NCBI RefSeq assembly: GCF_020539505.1
Contig: NZ_JACDXW010000002.1
Coordinates: 310,001-374,000 of the forward strand
Direction: 5' to 3'
From: Mesopusillimonas faecipullorum
GTDB taxonomy: Bacteria > Pseudomonadota > Gammaproteobacteria > Burkholderiales > Burkholderiaceae_B
Length of the DNA: 64,000 nucleotides
The notes below the pieces were generated by a model. It was given only the letters and a program-made list of their open reading frames with translations. It searched no databases and was not told the origin of the DNA. Shown one piece after another: positions 54,717 through 63,618 of this stretch. Position 1 is the first letter of the stretch, and every line of letters starts with the position of its first letter. The position numbers were made by a program, and so were the translations under genes.

Positions 54717-56405
54717 TTAAGCTGTTGCGGGGGCCGCCTGCTGTTCGACAACAGGAGGACCGGCAAAAGCGGTTTTGAATCGCCCGATGGACAACATATC
54801 GATTTCGAGCATGAAAGGACCGGGCTGCGCACGGGCGGACTCAAGTGCTGCGCCCACGTCATCCAGATTCGAAACGCGCTGGTGAGCCAGTTTCAAGGAA
54901 CCGCACAACTGAGCATAATCGGGCGTATGTAAATCCACGTAATGGCGGCGGCCACCGTACTGTGCATCCTGAATGTTCTTGATGACACCATAGCCTTCAT
55001 CGTTCATCAGAATGATGACCATATCGGCCTGCTCTTGCACCGCCGTCGCCAATTCACCCAGATTCAGAATGAAACCGCCGTCGCCGGCCAGGCAGTATGT
55101 TTTTTTGCCTGGCGCGGTTTGCGCCGCCCCCACCGCTGCACCTATGGCCATGGCCAGCCCCAGGCCGATACCGCCGCCCAGCGCATGCACACCGGCCCGG
55201 GCGTCATTTAAATACAAATAGCGGTTGCCCCAAGTGCTATTGGATACCGTGACATCACGCACCCAATTGAAGCGTTCGCCTACGGCCTCTTGCAAGCCTT
55301 GCACCAACTGCGCATAAGGGCCTAAGCCGTCCACCAGTGTGCTCACCGCCTGCTGGCGTGCAGCCTGCAAATCCTTGATGAATGCGGGGTCGGTTTTCAT
55401 GCGACCTTCCAGCCTATCGGCCAGCCCTTCCAGCACGAGACGCGCATCGCCCATGACAAAGTCATCGCTGGCGTAGCACCGGCCTTCTGCCTCAACATCC
55501 GCATCGACACGCAACAAAGGACGCGGCAGCTTCAGTTGATATTTAAGGGTTTCATTGCCGCGCAGCCGCGAACCCACGACCAGCATGGCGTCGCAAGTCT
55601 GGTAGAAATTTTCTACGGGCTTATGTAGATTGAAAGCACCCAAGGTGCGAGGGTCGGTCTCGGGCACTATGCCCCGCCCTTGCGTACTGGTGACCAGGCC
55701 AAAGCCCATATCCAGCAAGCGGCGCGCGGCGGCACCTGCATGGCGAGCCCCGCCGCCCAGCCACAACATCGGACGACGAGCGCGAGCCAAGGTGTCGGCC
55801 AGCCTATCCAGCGCTGCCGCTTCCGGTTGCCAGACCGGCACTTCGCGCGGTTGCAGATCCTCAGGCATGGGGATCATGGCCTGCTGGATGTCTATGGGAA
55901 TCTCTATGCTGACCGGGCCGGTAGGCGCCGTCAGGGCGGCTTGTACCGCTTGCTTGAGTGTTTCCAGGGCACTTTGGGCATCGCGTACCCGATAAGCCGC
56001 CTTGGAAATGGACTTGAGCATGCTGAGTTGGTCCGGCGCCTCGTGTATGTAGGAATAGCCCAGGTCCAGGTAAGGCGTTTCTATCTGGCCGGTAATGTGC
56101 AGCATGGGCGTACCCGCCGTCAGGGCCTCAACCATTCCACCGGCGGCATTACCCGCGGCGGTTCCGGTGCTGGTCAGGCAAACGCCCAATTCGCCCGTGG
56201 TGCGCGCATAGGCGTCGGCCATGCTGGTAGCGCCGGCTTCGCCTCTAGCGGGTACGAAGCGCATCACGCCGCGCTCGCCCATGGCATCCAGAATAGGCAT
56301 GTTATGGATGGAGATCACGCCAAAGGCGGTTTTGACCTGGCAGGCTTCCAGGAAGGCGGCGACGACTTCTCCTACCGTCACCAGTTTTTCTTGTTGCTTA
56401 TGCAT
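54717..56405 (-). CDS. Thiamine diphosphate-dependent enzyme, acetolactate synthase/benzoylformate decarboxylase-like
   Basis: A 562-residue ThDP enzyme with the three-domain layout. The N-terminal PYR domain has the activating Glu in PARGEAGATSMADAYAR near residue 52. The central domain follows. The C-terminal PP domain has GDGGFILNLGELATA and NDEGYGVI (the GDG...N metal-ThDP motif) near residues 445-480. ATG 56405 with GGAGGAG upstream is chosen over 56480. It overlaps the preceding SDR gene by 8 bp. The reaction is probably decarboxylation of a 2-oxo acid; it could also be a carboligation. Confidence 0.88.
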   Translation of the reverse strand: MHKQQEKLVTVGEVVAAFLEACQVKTAFGVISIHNMPILDAMGERGVMRFVPARGEAGATSMADAYARTTGELGVCLTSTGTAAGNAAGGMVEALTAGTPMLHITGQIETPYLDLGYSYIHEAPDQLSMLKSISKAAYRVRDAQSALETLKQAVQAALTAPTGPVSIEIPIDIQQAMIPMPEDLQPREVPVWQPEAAALDRLADTLARARRPMLWLGGGARHAGAAARRLLDMGFGLVTSTQGRGIVPETDPRTLGAFNLHKPVENFYQTCDAMLVVGSRLRGNETLKYQLKLPRPLLRVDADVEAEGRCYASDDFVMGDARLVLEGLADRLEGRMKTDPAFIKDLQAARQQAVSTLVDGLGPYAQLVQGLQEAVGERFNWVRDVTVSNSTWGNRYLYLNDARAGVHALGGGIGLGLAMAIGAAVGAAQTAPGKKTYCLAGDGGFILNLGELATAVQEQADMVIILMNDEGYGVIKNIQDAQYGGRRHYVDLHTPDYAQLCGSLKLAHQRVSNLDDVGAALESARAQPGPFMLEIDMLSIGRFKTAFAGPPVVEQQAAPATA

Positions 56406-57189
56406 AACGGGATACTCCTCCGGAAACATCGATATGGCTGCCCGTCGTGTACGACGATGCGGACGAAGCCAGGAAAACAATGGCTCGGGCCGCCTCTTCA
56501 GGGCGACCTAGACGGCCTAATTCAATATGCTTGCGCTTGGCCAGGTCACCAGCCCACTGTTCCCAGCTTTGGCTGCGGTCTTCGCGCGCCTCGTAGCGGC
56601 GACGCCACTGACCGGAATCGACCAAACCCAACAAAATGCCGTTGACGCGTATGCCTTTGACGCTGAATTCGCTTGCCAAGGAACGCACCAGGTTTTTGAT
56701 CCCCGCACGTGCCGCCGAGGTTGCCACCATATGGGGCTCGGGCTGGGCGGCCAGCAAAGAGTTGACGCACACGATGGCCGGCTCGCTGCTTTGCTCCAGC
56801 AAAGGCAAAAAAGCACGTGTGGGATGAATGATGGAGAAGAATTTCAACCGCAGTTCGGTTTCCCACTCTTCATCGGTGGTGCTGGCAAAGGTGGAAACAC
56901 GCCCTTGGCCGGCATTGTTGATCAGTGCGTCTACGGCGCCGAAAGATTGGCGAACCTGCTCGGCAAAGCTTCGCACTTGTTCGGCATCCAGCACGTCACA
57001 GGCTTGACCCAGCACACGGCGTGCGGGATAAGCTTCTTGTAATTGCTGCGTGGTGGCCTTTACGCGCTCGGCATCGCGGCTGCACAGGGCGACATCGGCA
57101 CCCAACTGCAGCAGCAAGCGTGCCGTTTCCAGGCCTATCCCCGAGGTCCCCCCCGTCACTACGGCTTTCTTTCCTTCCAGATTGATCAT
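56398..57189 (-). CDS. SDR family oxidoreductase with altered active site
   Basis: A 263-residue classical short-chain dehydrogenase by fold: TGGTSGIGLETARL near residues 12-25, NNAGQG near residue 90 and a C-terminal YTTGSHIDVSGG. The usual YxxxK catalytic pair is not seen. The aligned stretch reads TSAARAGIKNLVRSLA, with Thr in place of Tyr and Arg in place of Lys. It may be an atypical member or a non-catalytic subunit. The start overlaps the iclR stop (ATGA). Confidence 0.85.
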   Translation of the reverse strand: MINLEGKKAVVTGGTSGIGLETARLLLQLGADVALCSRDAERVKATTQQLQEAYPARRVLGQACDVLDAEQVRSFAEQVRQSFGAVDALINNAGQGRVSTFASTTDEEWETELRLKFFSIIHPTRAFLPLLEQSSEPAIVCVNSLLAAQPEPHMVATSAARAGIKNLVRSLASEFSVKGIRVNGILLGLVDSGQWRRRYEAREDRSQSWEQWAGDLAKRKHIELGRLGRPEEAARAIVFLASSASSYTTGSHIDVSGGVSRYA

Positions 57190-58013
57190 GCAAAGACCTC
57201 TTTGTTTACGACGGGTATGTCATTGACGGGTTGAACGTGATCCAGCAATTGGGAAAGACGAGACGCCGCACGCGCCGTGGCCTCGCCCAAACCGGTGATA
57301 TCAAGCCGCTCTACATGAGCAGTCGGTATCGTTACGCCTATGGCGGCGACGATGGACGCACCTGCGCCTCTGATTGGCGCGGCAAGCGTGCTGATGGAAG
57401 GCTCGAAATAGCCTGGATCGAAAAGGTAGCCGCTGGACTTGTCAGCCTGCATCAGTTTGAACAGATCAAAGACTGTCGCCGGCGTGAACTCGGTGCTCTG
57501 ATGCAAATACTCTTCGGGGTACAAGGCCTGCAAAGACTCAAAGCTCAGGTCTCGCAGCAAAATGCGACCAAACAGCGTGGCGTGTGCGGGCAATCGCATC
57601 CCCAGGTGCACATTGTTGGAAAAAGGCGCCTGCACGACTGCCCTTGCCACGTAAACCACAAAACGCCCGTCTCTGACAACCAGGTTGCACGAATACCCCA
57701 CTTCGTCACGCAAGGCTTCCAGAATGGGCTTACCCAGCTCAATCATTTCTTTGGAAGCCAAACACTCAAAGCCCAGTCGCAACACGCCCAGGCCTAGACG
57801 ATAGTCTTTGCCGCTCGCGTCGCGCTCAACCAAACCCATTTGTTCCAAGGTCGCAAGCAAACGGAACACTGTGGAACGCGGAATCTCCAGGCGACGGGCA
57901 AGCTCCGGCGCCGAGAGCACCGCCTCATGGCGGGTAAAAGCACTCAAGATGCGCAAGCCGCGCTCAAGCCCCGGAACGATGTAGTGACTGTTATCAGGTG
58001 CAGCGCGGCTCAT
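57186..58013 (-). CDS. IclR family transcriptional regulator
   Basis: A 275-residue regulator. The N-terminal winged helix-turn-helix spans about residues 14-75 (LSAPELARRLEIPRSTVFRLLATLEQMGL), and the C-terminal IclR effector domain follows from about residue 90. It is embedded in the middle of the catabolic operon, coupled by ATGA overlaps on both sides. It would therefore be made along with the enzymes and could give feedback control of the operon and the divergent Rieske unit. Confidence 0.93.
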   Translation of the reverse strand: MSRAAPDNSHYIVPGLERGLRILSAFTRHEAVLSAPELARRLEIPRSTVFRLLATLEQMGLVERDASGKDYRLGLGVLRLGFECLASKEMIELGKPILEALRDEVGYSCNLVVRDGRFVVYVARAVVQAPFSNNVHLGMRLPAHATLFGRILLRDLSFESLQALYPEEYLHQSTEFTPATVFDLFKLMQADKSSGYLFDPGYFEPSISTLAAPIRGAGASIVAAIGVTIPTAHVERLDITGLGEATARAASRLSQLLDHVQPVNDIPVVNKEVFA

Positions 58014-58837
58014 GGTGCGGTTCCCGAGCTTGAAGATTCGACCTGGGCCAATACCTGAGCAATCAAGCTTGCGACGGCTGCAGGCTGCTCGACCTGGCAG
58101 ACATGGCCGGCGCCGGCTATCAAGGAAAAAGGCAGGCCTTGTTGCAATGCATAGGCGCGCGACTGCTCGGGCGTAGTGACGATGTCGTGTTCTCCGCAGT
58201 GCACCTGTGTCAGAGGCGGCAGATCTTTATAAGCAAACAAATCTTCGGCGCACAGCATTTCTACCGCTTGCGTATAACCATCGGCATGCAAACCCAGCGC
58301 AACCTGCCGCAGCTGTTGCTGCTGCTCGGCAGTGGCATTGGCTGAGAGCAAGCGGGTAGGCAGTTTGTTCGCCATGGCTGGTATACCCAGGCTTAACCCC
58401 GCCAAACGAGAAGTGCGCACCGCCTGGGCCCGCTCGCCACCGCCATAGCCCAAGGCCGGGCTGAACAACATCAGCGCCCGCAGGCGTGCGGCATGCAATT
58501 GCGCAAATGCCGCCGCCATCAAGACGCCGAGGGAATGTCCAACCAGCACGCAAGACTCAATATCGAGCGCATCCAGCAAGAGCGCCAGGCGTTGGGCGTA
58601 AGCCGTCGCATTGGGCGCCTTGTCGGGCAAAGGCGAGCTGCTGCCATAGCCTGGAGCATCCCAGGCCAACACACGTGCTTTGCCTTCCAAGGCCTGCGCG
58701 CAGGCCGACCAGCTTGCGGCCCCCGAACTGATGCCATGCAGCAGCACAAGCTGAGGCCCCTGGTGACCACAAGCACGGTAACTGAAGCGGAGGTCGCCCA
58801 GATTCAGCTCTTGCCTGCCAAACACGTCTTTACTCAT
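58010..58837 (-). CDS. Alpha/beta hydrolase
   Basis: A 275-residue alpha/beta hydrolase. The oxyanion region LLHGISSGAASW is near residue 33, and the nucleophile elbow GHSLG (Ser near residue 101) follows. An acid is found in GEHDIVTTP near residue 222 and the catalytic His in AGAGHVCQVEQP near residue 250. The family includes meta-cleavage product hydrolases, which suits an operon with an extradiol dioxygenase. It could alternatively be an esterase or enol-lactonase. Confidence 0.88.
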   Translation of the reverse strand: MSKDVFGRQELNLGDLRFSYRACGHQGPQLVLLHGISSGAASWSACAQALEGKARVLAWDAPGYGSSSPLPDKAPNATAYAQRLALLLDALDIESCVLVGHSLGVLMAAAFAQLHAARLRALMLFSPALGYGGGERAQAVRTSRLAGLSLGIPAMANKLPTRLLSANATAEQQQQLRQVALGLHADGYTQAVEMLCAEDLFAYKDLPPLTQVHCGEHDIVTTPEQSRAYALQQGLPFSLIAGAGHVCQVEQPAAVASLIAQVLAQVESSSSGTAP

Positions 58838-58874
58838 GGATACTTTGCTCGCTGTGCCGACAAATCAGGCTTGA

Positions 58875-59420
58875 TTAGCCGCGCTTGATGCTGGCAAGTG
58901 GATGCTCGGGCGGATAAGTGGGTGTAATGGGCTTTTTGGCGCCCAACATCACACACATCAAGGCGTCTTCATCACCGATATTGACTTCACCGCGATACAC
59001 TCCTGGCGGGATGGAAACCAGGTCCCTATCGGTCAGAATGGTTTCGTAGGTTTCGCCGTCTTTTTCAAGCATGAGTTTGACCTTGCCGCGAATGACGAAG
59101 AAGACTTCCTCGACATCGGTATGCAGGTGCATGGGGCCTTCGTTACCTGCCGGTATCACCATGGTTGAGAACGTGAAATTCTCGGCGGGCACGGTGTTCA
59201 TATCCGCGGCAACACCCGTGCCGCCCGTGCCCACGTAGCGCATCTGCGCACGGCGATAGACGGGATCGAAATCAGCCTGAAATTTGAGTGCATCCCAATC
59301 GTACTTACGCGTTGCGTAACGGGCGATGCGACTCGTCATCCAGTCTTCCAGCGAGGCGCCTTCGGGACGGGCCCAAGAAGCTTGTTGGGTATTACGCTCT
59401 TCAACTACGTGTTCGCTCAT
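58875..59420 (-). CDS. Cupin domain protein
   Basis: A 181-residue protein with a single cupin fold around residues 75-160. Motif 1 keeps HLHTDVEEVFFVIRG with its His-His-Glu. Motif 2 (PPGVYRGEVN) lacks the usual His, so metal binding may be incomplete. ATG 59420 has AGGTGAG upstream and is chosen over 59438. It might be a dioxygenase, isomerase or regulator of the pathway. Confidence 0.82.
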   Translation of the reverse strand: MSEHVVEERNTQQASWARPEGASLEDWMTSRIARYATRKYDWDALKFQADFDPVYRRAQMRYVGTGGTGVAADMNTVPAENFTFSTMVIPAGNEGPMHLHTDVEEVFFVIRGKVKLMLEKDGETYETILTDRDLVSIPPGVYRGEVNIGDEDALMCVMLGAKKPITPTYPPEHPLASIKRG

Positions 59421-59438
59421 GACACTCACCTTTTGCAA

Positions 59439-60221
59439 TTAATGCATGACAAAGCCGCCATTGACGGCTAGTAACTGACCCGTCATGAAACGAGACAGGT
59501 CGGACAATAGAAAGAGAATGGCGCCGCTGACGTCGTCCGGCAGCTGTGCGCGCTGCAAAGCGCGCTGGTTCTGATAAAGCTCGTGACGTTCACGCGGCAC
59601 ATATTCAGTGGCCTCTACCAAGGTCAAACCCGGCGCGATGGTGTTAACCGTAATGTTGTCGGCCCCCATCTCGCGCGCCAGCGTGCGACTCATGGCGATG
59701 ATGGCGCCCTTGCTGGCCACATAAGCCAGCAATTTTGGCGCTCCCCATAAGGGGGTATCCGACGCCAAGTTAACGACTGCGCCACGACCGCTTTCGCTCA
59801 AGGCGGCATGGCAGGCGCGCGTCATCAGCCAAGTGCCACGCACATTAATGTTCATGACTTGATCCCACACGGCCACGTCAAGTTCATGCAGCGTCTTGCC
59901 GCCGGAATGCGTCATCGCCGCGTTGTTGACCAAACCATCCAAGCCCCCCATTTGACGCACGGCTGACTGCGCGCAGGCCTCGATAGAGGCTGGGTCATTC
60001 ATATCGAACTCTATGGCATATGCCGGCAGGCCTTGCGCACGCAGATCGGCAACAGCCGCGTGCAGATCACGCGCCAGAATATCGGCCAATGCCACTTGCG
60101 CACCCGCCTGCAGCAGGCTGCGGGCGAACTCCAGACCTAGCCCGCGTGCGGCACCGGTTACAAGCACACGTCGCCCCTTCAAGAGATTCGCGCTATTAGA
60201 GGCTTGAGTATTTGCGTTCAT
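59439..60221 (-). CDS. SDR family oxidoreductase
   Basis: A 260-residue classical short-chain dehydrogenase: VTGAARGLGLEFARSL near residue 21, VNNAAMTHSGG, the full catalytic YVASK near residue 168 and GQLLAVNGGF at the end. In an operon facing a Rieske oxygenase it is the better candidate for the cis-dihydrodiol dehydrogenase that restores aromaticity. This role is inferred from context. Confidence 0.9.
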   Translation of the reverse strand: MNANTQASNSANLLKGRRVLVTGAARGLGLEFARSLLQAGAQVALADILARDLHAAVADLRAQGLPAYAIEFDMNDPASIEACAQSAVRQMGGLDGLVNNAAMTHSGGKTLHELDVAVWDQVMNINVRGTWLMTRACHAALSESGRGAVVNLASDTPLWGAPKLLAYVASKGAIIAMSRTLAREMGADNITVNTIAPGLTLVEATEYVPRERHELYQNQRALQRAQLPDDVSGAILFLLSDLSRFMTGQLLAVNGGFVMH

Positions 60222-60236
60222 GCTTGCCCCTGGGGT

Positions 60237-61115
60237 TCAGACCGTCGTGACATTGGCTTTGGGGATGTAGTGCAAGCAGCGACGCTCTATCCACACCACC
60301 GCTGCATAAGCGGCAATACCAATCACGGTTAGCCCAAAGATGGCAACAAACACACCGGCGGTATTGCCCTGCCCTTCGGCGTCTACCAGCAAGAAGCCCA
60401 GACCTTTATTGCCACCCACCAGCTCACCCACGGTGACGCCGATGACAGCCAGGGTTGCACCTATGCGCAGCCCGGAGAACAGCGCCGGCAAGGAGGAAGG
60501 AAACTCAACCAGGCGGAAAATCTGCCAGCGGCTGGCGTTGAGGGTACGCACCAGGTTGACCATATCGGGGTCTACCGTGCGTATGGCCGAGAGCACGTTG
60601 ACCATGATGGGGAAAAACACGATCAACAAGGCCACCAGTATCTTGGGATAGATGGTGTAGCCCAGCCACATGACGAACAGCGGAGCAAAAGCCACCTTGG
60701 GTGCGATTTGCAGGGCCAGAATATAAGGCGAAAGCACAGACTCAGTGGTGGGCGACAAGCCCAGCACCACGCCCACCAAAAGGCCCAGCAATGCCCCCAG
60801 AATGAAGCCTATCACCACCTCGAAAGCCGTGATGTTGAAGTGCTCCATGAAGCTGCCGGTGTTCCACATGCGTATGCCTTCCTGCACTACGGTGGTGAAC
60901 CGAGGCAAGATGAACTCGGGCATACCCAGCCAGCCGGGCAGCCACTCCCATGCGGCCAGAAACAAAACCAGCACAAGTAGGCTACAGCCGACTGTAACGA
61001 AGTGGCGCTTATACACTTTTAACCCTCCGGGAGCATTTTTTGAAGAGACAGAGGCGGCGGGACCCGCCCCCGCCACAGCCGAGGGTGATATGGTGGAGGA
61101 GATCCCGTCTGCCAT
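60237..61115 (-). CDS. ABC transporter permease, NitT/TauT type
   Basis: Inner-membrane permease of 292 residues with about six helices. A cytoplasmic N-terminal 35 residues precede the first helix. The EAA-like loop is in SALPALFSGLRIGATLAVIGVTVGE near residue 205. It resembles SsuC/TauC. Its start shares a base with the stop of the binding-protein gene (TAATG). Confidence 0.92.
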   Translation of the reverse strand: MADGISSTISPSAVAGAGPAASVSSKNAPGGLKVYKRHFVTVGCSLLVLVLFLAAWEWLPGWLGMPEFILPRFTTVVQEGIRMWNTGSFMEHFNITAFEVVIGFILGALLGLLVGVVLGLSPTTESVLSPYILALQIAPKVAFAPLFVMWLGYTIYPKILVALLIVFFPIMVNVLSAIRTVDPDMVNLVRTLNASRWQIFRLVEFPSSLPALFSGLRIGATLAVIGVTVGELVGGNKGLGFLLVDAEGQGNTAGVFVAIFGLTVIGIAAYAAVVWIERRCLHYIPKANVTTV

Positions 61116-62107
61116 TACTTGGCCTCTACAAATTGGTTGGTGTACAGAGAATCAAGCGGCGATGCCTTGCTGACTATGCCTTCTTCAACATAGAACTTCT
61201 GTACGGATTCCAAACGGGCAGGATCCATAATGCCGGGTACGGTTTGACCGGCATACAGATACTTGTTGAACAGTTCAAAGATGCGTTTGACCTGATCTTC
61301 CTTGCCTTGGTGTGCAGGCACAGCCTTCACGTAAGCCGCAACCGCCCCATCGATGTCGTTCTGGATCAGCGTCATGCCTTTAAGCGTGGCACGCACCACA
61401 CGCTGGATGAGCTCGGGGTTCTTTTCTATCATTTCATCGGAAGCGATGATGGCTTGAGCCATGCTGTTGAAACCTTTGGCAGGATTCATCAAGTGCACCT
61501 TCGCCCCAGCTTCTTCAGCCATGACGACCCAGTCACCGACCGCAGCCATCACCTGAGATTTACCCGAAGCAAACAACTGCCATACCCCGGCAGGGCCGGC
61601 CGCCTGAATCTCGGCGTCCTCACGCGTCAGGCCTGCCATTCTCATGGTGCCCAACAAGGAGTAGTAAGTCGTGTCGGTATAAGCCATGACGGTGATGGTT
61701 TTGCCTTTCAGCTGGGCAGGTTCATTGACTGGGTCGTCGGCATGCGAGGCGATCAAGGTCAGACCACCGCCACCTACCAGCGCCACAGACTTCACCGGTA
61801 CGCCGTTGGCGCGAACGATGATGGGCGTATCGCCAATGGCGCCACCAATGGGTGCGTTACCGGCACCCACCTGTTTGGCCACGTCTACCCCGCCCTTGCC
61901 CGTCACGAAATTAACGTCCAGACCTTCGGCCTCAAAGTAACCTTGCTGCTTGGCGATCATCCAAGGCGCGAAGGCCGGCAGATTCTGCGGCGCCGGCAAC
62001 AAATAGGTAATCGGCTCTAGTTTTTTCTCTTGAGCGCCGCTGGTAAACGGCACGATGGCGGCGCATGCGCCTACGGCGATGGCGGCTATCAGCTTCTTGA
62101 TTTTCAT
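61115..62107 (-). CDS. ABC transporter substrate-binding protein, NitT/TauT type
   Basis: A 330-residue periplasmic binding protein with a signal peptide of about 25 residues ending TSGAQ. It belongs to the SsuA/TauA/ThiY-like family; features include TYLLPAPQNLPAFAPWMIAKQQGYFEAEGL and the GKGGVDVAKQVGAG segment. Relatives bind sulfonates, nitrate, pyrimidines or aromatic acids such as phthalate. The context favours an aromatic ligand. Confidence 0.9.
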   Translation of the reverse strand: MKIKKLIAAIAVGACAAIVPFTSGAQEKKLEPITYLLPAPQNLPAFAPWMIAKQQGYFEAEGLDVNFVTGKGGVDVAKQVGAGNAPIGGAIGDTPIIVRANGVPVKSVALVGGGGLTLIASHADDPVNEPAQLKGKTITVMAYTDTTYYSLLGTMRMAGLTREDAEIQAAGPAGVWQLFASGKSQVMAAVGDWVVMAEEAGAKVHLMNPAKGFNSMAQAIIASDEMIEKNPELIQRVVRATLKGMTLIQNDIDGAVAAYVKAVPAHQGKEDQVKRIFELFNKYLYAGQTVPGIMDPARLESVQKFYVEEGIVSKASPLDSLYTNQFVEAK

Positions 62108-62187
62108 GGTTTATCTCCAGGGGTCCATCTTCATAGGTTGAGTGAGTACACGTACGGCAGACAAGCAAATCTTGGGCGGCGACGCGA

Positions 62188-62976
62188 TCAGTGCAAAGCC
62201 GCTTTATCTTCTTTACCGATCTTCAACAGATCCATCAATCGCCCTTGCAAGGGACCAATCTGGGGAAGCTTGCGGCGCTCAAGCGGGTTGTCGCGCAAAG
62301 GAAGATCGACAATGATTTCTTCAATGATGGTGCCGGGACGCTCGCTCATCACAAAGAGCCGATCGGACAAGGCGATGGCCTCGACCAGATCGTGAGTGAT
62401 GAAGAGCGCGGTCTTTTTGTGTTCGGCCAGCATCTGGGCCAAGTCTTGCTGCAGCACCATCTTGGTCTGTGCATCCAGCGCAGAAAACGGTTCGTCCAGC
62501 AACATCACCTGCGGGTCTACCGCCAGGGTGCGAGCCAGCGCAGCGCGCTGACGCATCCCGCCGGACAACTGATGCGGATAATGTTTTTCGTAACCTTTCA
62601 AATGGCAGCGCTCAAGCAGCTCGCCCGCTACACGCTTGCGTTGAGCCCTGGGAGTGCCGGCGATCTCCAGCCCCAATGCCACGTTATCTTCTATGGTGCG
62701 CCATTGCATCAGCAAATCTTTTTGCAGCATGAAGGCCACTTCGCGCACAGGCCCTTTGACTTGCTTGCCATTTACATAAACCTCGCCCACGGTGGGGCTG
62801 TAAAGGCCCGAACCCATATTCAGCAAGGTGCTTTTGCCACAGCCCGAAGGGCCGATCAGGGAAACCACTTCGCCTTTGGCAATGGAAATAGAGACGTTGG
62901 CAACGGCTTCGCGTACCGAACCGCTTTGTTTATCGGGAAAAGACTTACCGACGTTCCTGAATTCAATTTCCATCAT
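62188..62976 (-). CDS. ABC transporter ATP-binding protein, NitT/TauT type
   Basis: A 262-residue ATPase and probably the first gene of the operon. Walker A GPSGCGKST is near residue 44, the signature LSGGMRQRAALARTLA near residue 139, Walker B VMLLDEPFSALD, and the switch His in ITHDLVEA. ATG 62976, eleven bases after AAGGA, is preferred; the second Met at 62973 and the upstream 63063 are alternatives. Confidence 0.92.
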   Translation of the reverse strand: MMEIEFRNVGKSFPDKQSGSVREAVANVSISIAKGEVVSLIGPSGCGKSTLLNMGSGLYSPTVGEVYVNGKQVKGPVREVAFMLQKDLLMQWRTIEDNVALGLEIAGTPRAQRKRVAGELLERCHLKGYEKHYPHQLSGGMRQRAALARTLAVDPQVMLLDEPFSALDAQTKMVLQQDLAQMLAEHKKTALFITHDLVEAIALSDRLFVMSERPGTIIEEIIVDLPLRDNPLERRKLPQIGPLQGRLMDLLKIGKEDKAALH

Positions 62977-63033
62977 GATGAAGGTATTCCTTGCAAGATA
63001 AGCCTGAGGCAGCCCCGCAGCCTTTGCGTTTGG

Positions 63034-63048
63034 TTTATATATGAAACA
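63034..63048. promoter_or_regulatory. Candidate IclR-family half-site, copy 1
   Basis: TTTATATATGAAACA is followed at once by GCGTTTAC, giving an imperfect GAAAC/GTTTA inverted pair. It lies about 60 bp upstream of the ABC ATPase start. TGAAAC-type half-sites are common for IclR-family regulators such as KdgR. Confidence 0.4.
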
Positions 63049-63249
63049 GCGTTTACTATACAAACAAAATTTACAGATCTTGGAAGAGAAGTTGTATTGG
63101 GGATATCCCTTGAATCCTTATTTGGAATTCGCTGAAAACCCCGTAATAATGGGAAATTCTTGGGCTTTCAACTTGGTATTGCTCTATGAAGCGAGAATTC
63201 AACCACCGGGTTTCCCCGTATGGTGGGGTCAGCGATAAAGCACTACATT

Positions 63250-63287
63250 ATATAAAAATAAAACGTTGTTTTTTATATGAAACAAAC
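63250..63287. promoter_or_regulatory. Candidate IclR-family site, copy 2, with imperfect palindrome
   Basis: An imperfect AT-rich palindrome centred at 63264/63265 (AAAAC|GTTGTTTT) runs into TTTTATATGAAACAAA. It lies just before the small ORFs of the Rieske unit and shares TATATGAAACA with copy 1. Confidence 0.4.
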
Positions 63288-63315
63288 AGCCAGCAATATG
63301 ACGACAGAGAAAGCT

Positions 63316-63618
63316 ATGCTTACGGTCATTCTCAAACATGACCAGTCCAATAATCTCGATGCCATCCAAGGCAAGCTCAAGGCCAGCCAATGGTGGGACC
63401 GCTTCCCCCCTGAAGGCGTAGAAGTCGTCTCCTGGACTGTGGCCATGGGCTTGGGGCAAATCGTCACGCTGCGCTTGCCTGTCTCGCTCATCCCTATGGT
63501 CAACGTCGAACTCGAACGTTGCGCTTGGGGCGTCTTTACTACCGAGTGCTATCCCACTTACGACTTCATCCCTGTACGCGAACGCATCAAGGAACGCGTC
63601 AAAAACGGAGGCCAATGA
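63316..63618 (+). CDS. Small conserved ORF of the Rieske unit, function unknown
   Basis: A 100-residue protein if started at ATG 63316 (MLTVILKHDQS). In-frame ATGs at 63277 and 63298 are possible, but the first overlaps the putative operator. It has an alternating strand-helix pattern like a ferredoxin-like (dimeric barrel) fold: WWDRFPPEGVEVVSW, GLGQIVTLRLP, ERCAWGVFTTECYPTYDF. I recall similar small ORFs next to Rieske oxygenase genes but cannot assign a function. It ends directly at the next start codon (TGA then ATG). Confidence 0.7.
   Translation: MLTVILKHDQSNNLDAIQGKLKASQWWDRFPPEGVEVVSWTVAMGLGQIVTLRLPVSLIPMVNVELERCAWGVFTTECYPTYDFIPVRERIKERVKNGGQ

Larger units (their letters stand above)
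62977..63315. promoter_or_regulatory. Divergent promoter region between ABC operon and Rieske unit
   Basis: AT-rich spacer of about 340 bp holding the promoters of the 12-gene operon and of the plus-strand Rieske unit. The motif TATATGAAACA occurs twice, near each end, making it the best place for IclR control. No gene is seen apart from a short featureless frame at 63041-63238. Confidence 0.6.

Noticed and set aside
62191-63135. 314-codon plus-strand frame opposite the ABC ATPase gene
   Set aside because: Antisense shadow of a gene with complete Walker and signature motifs.
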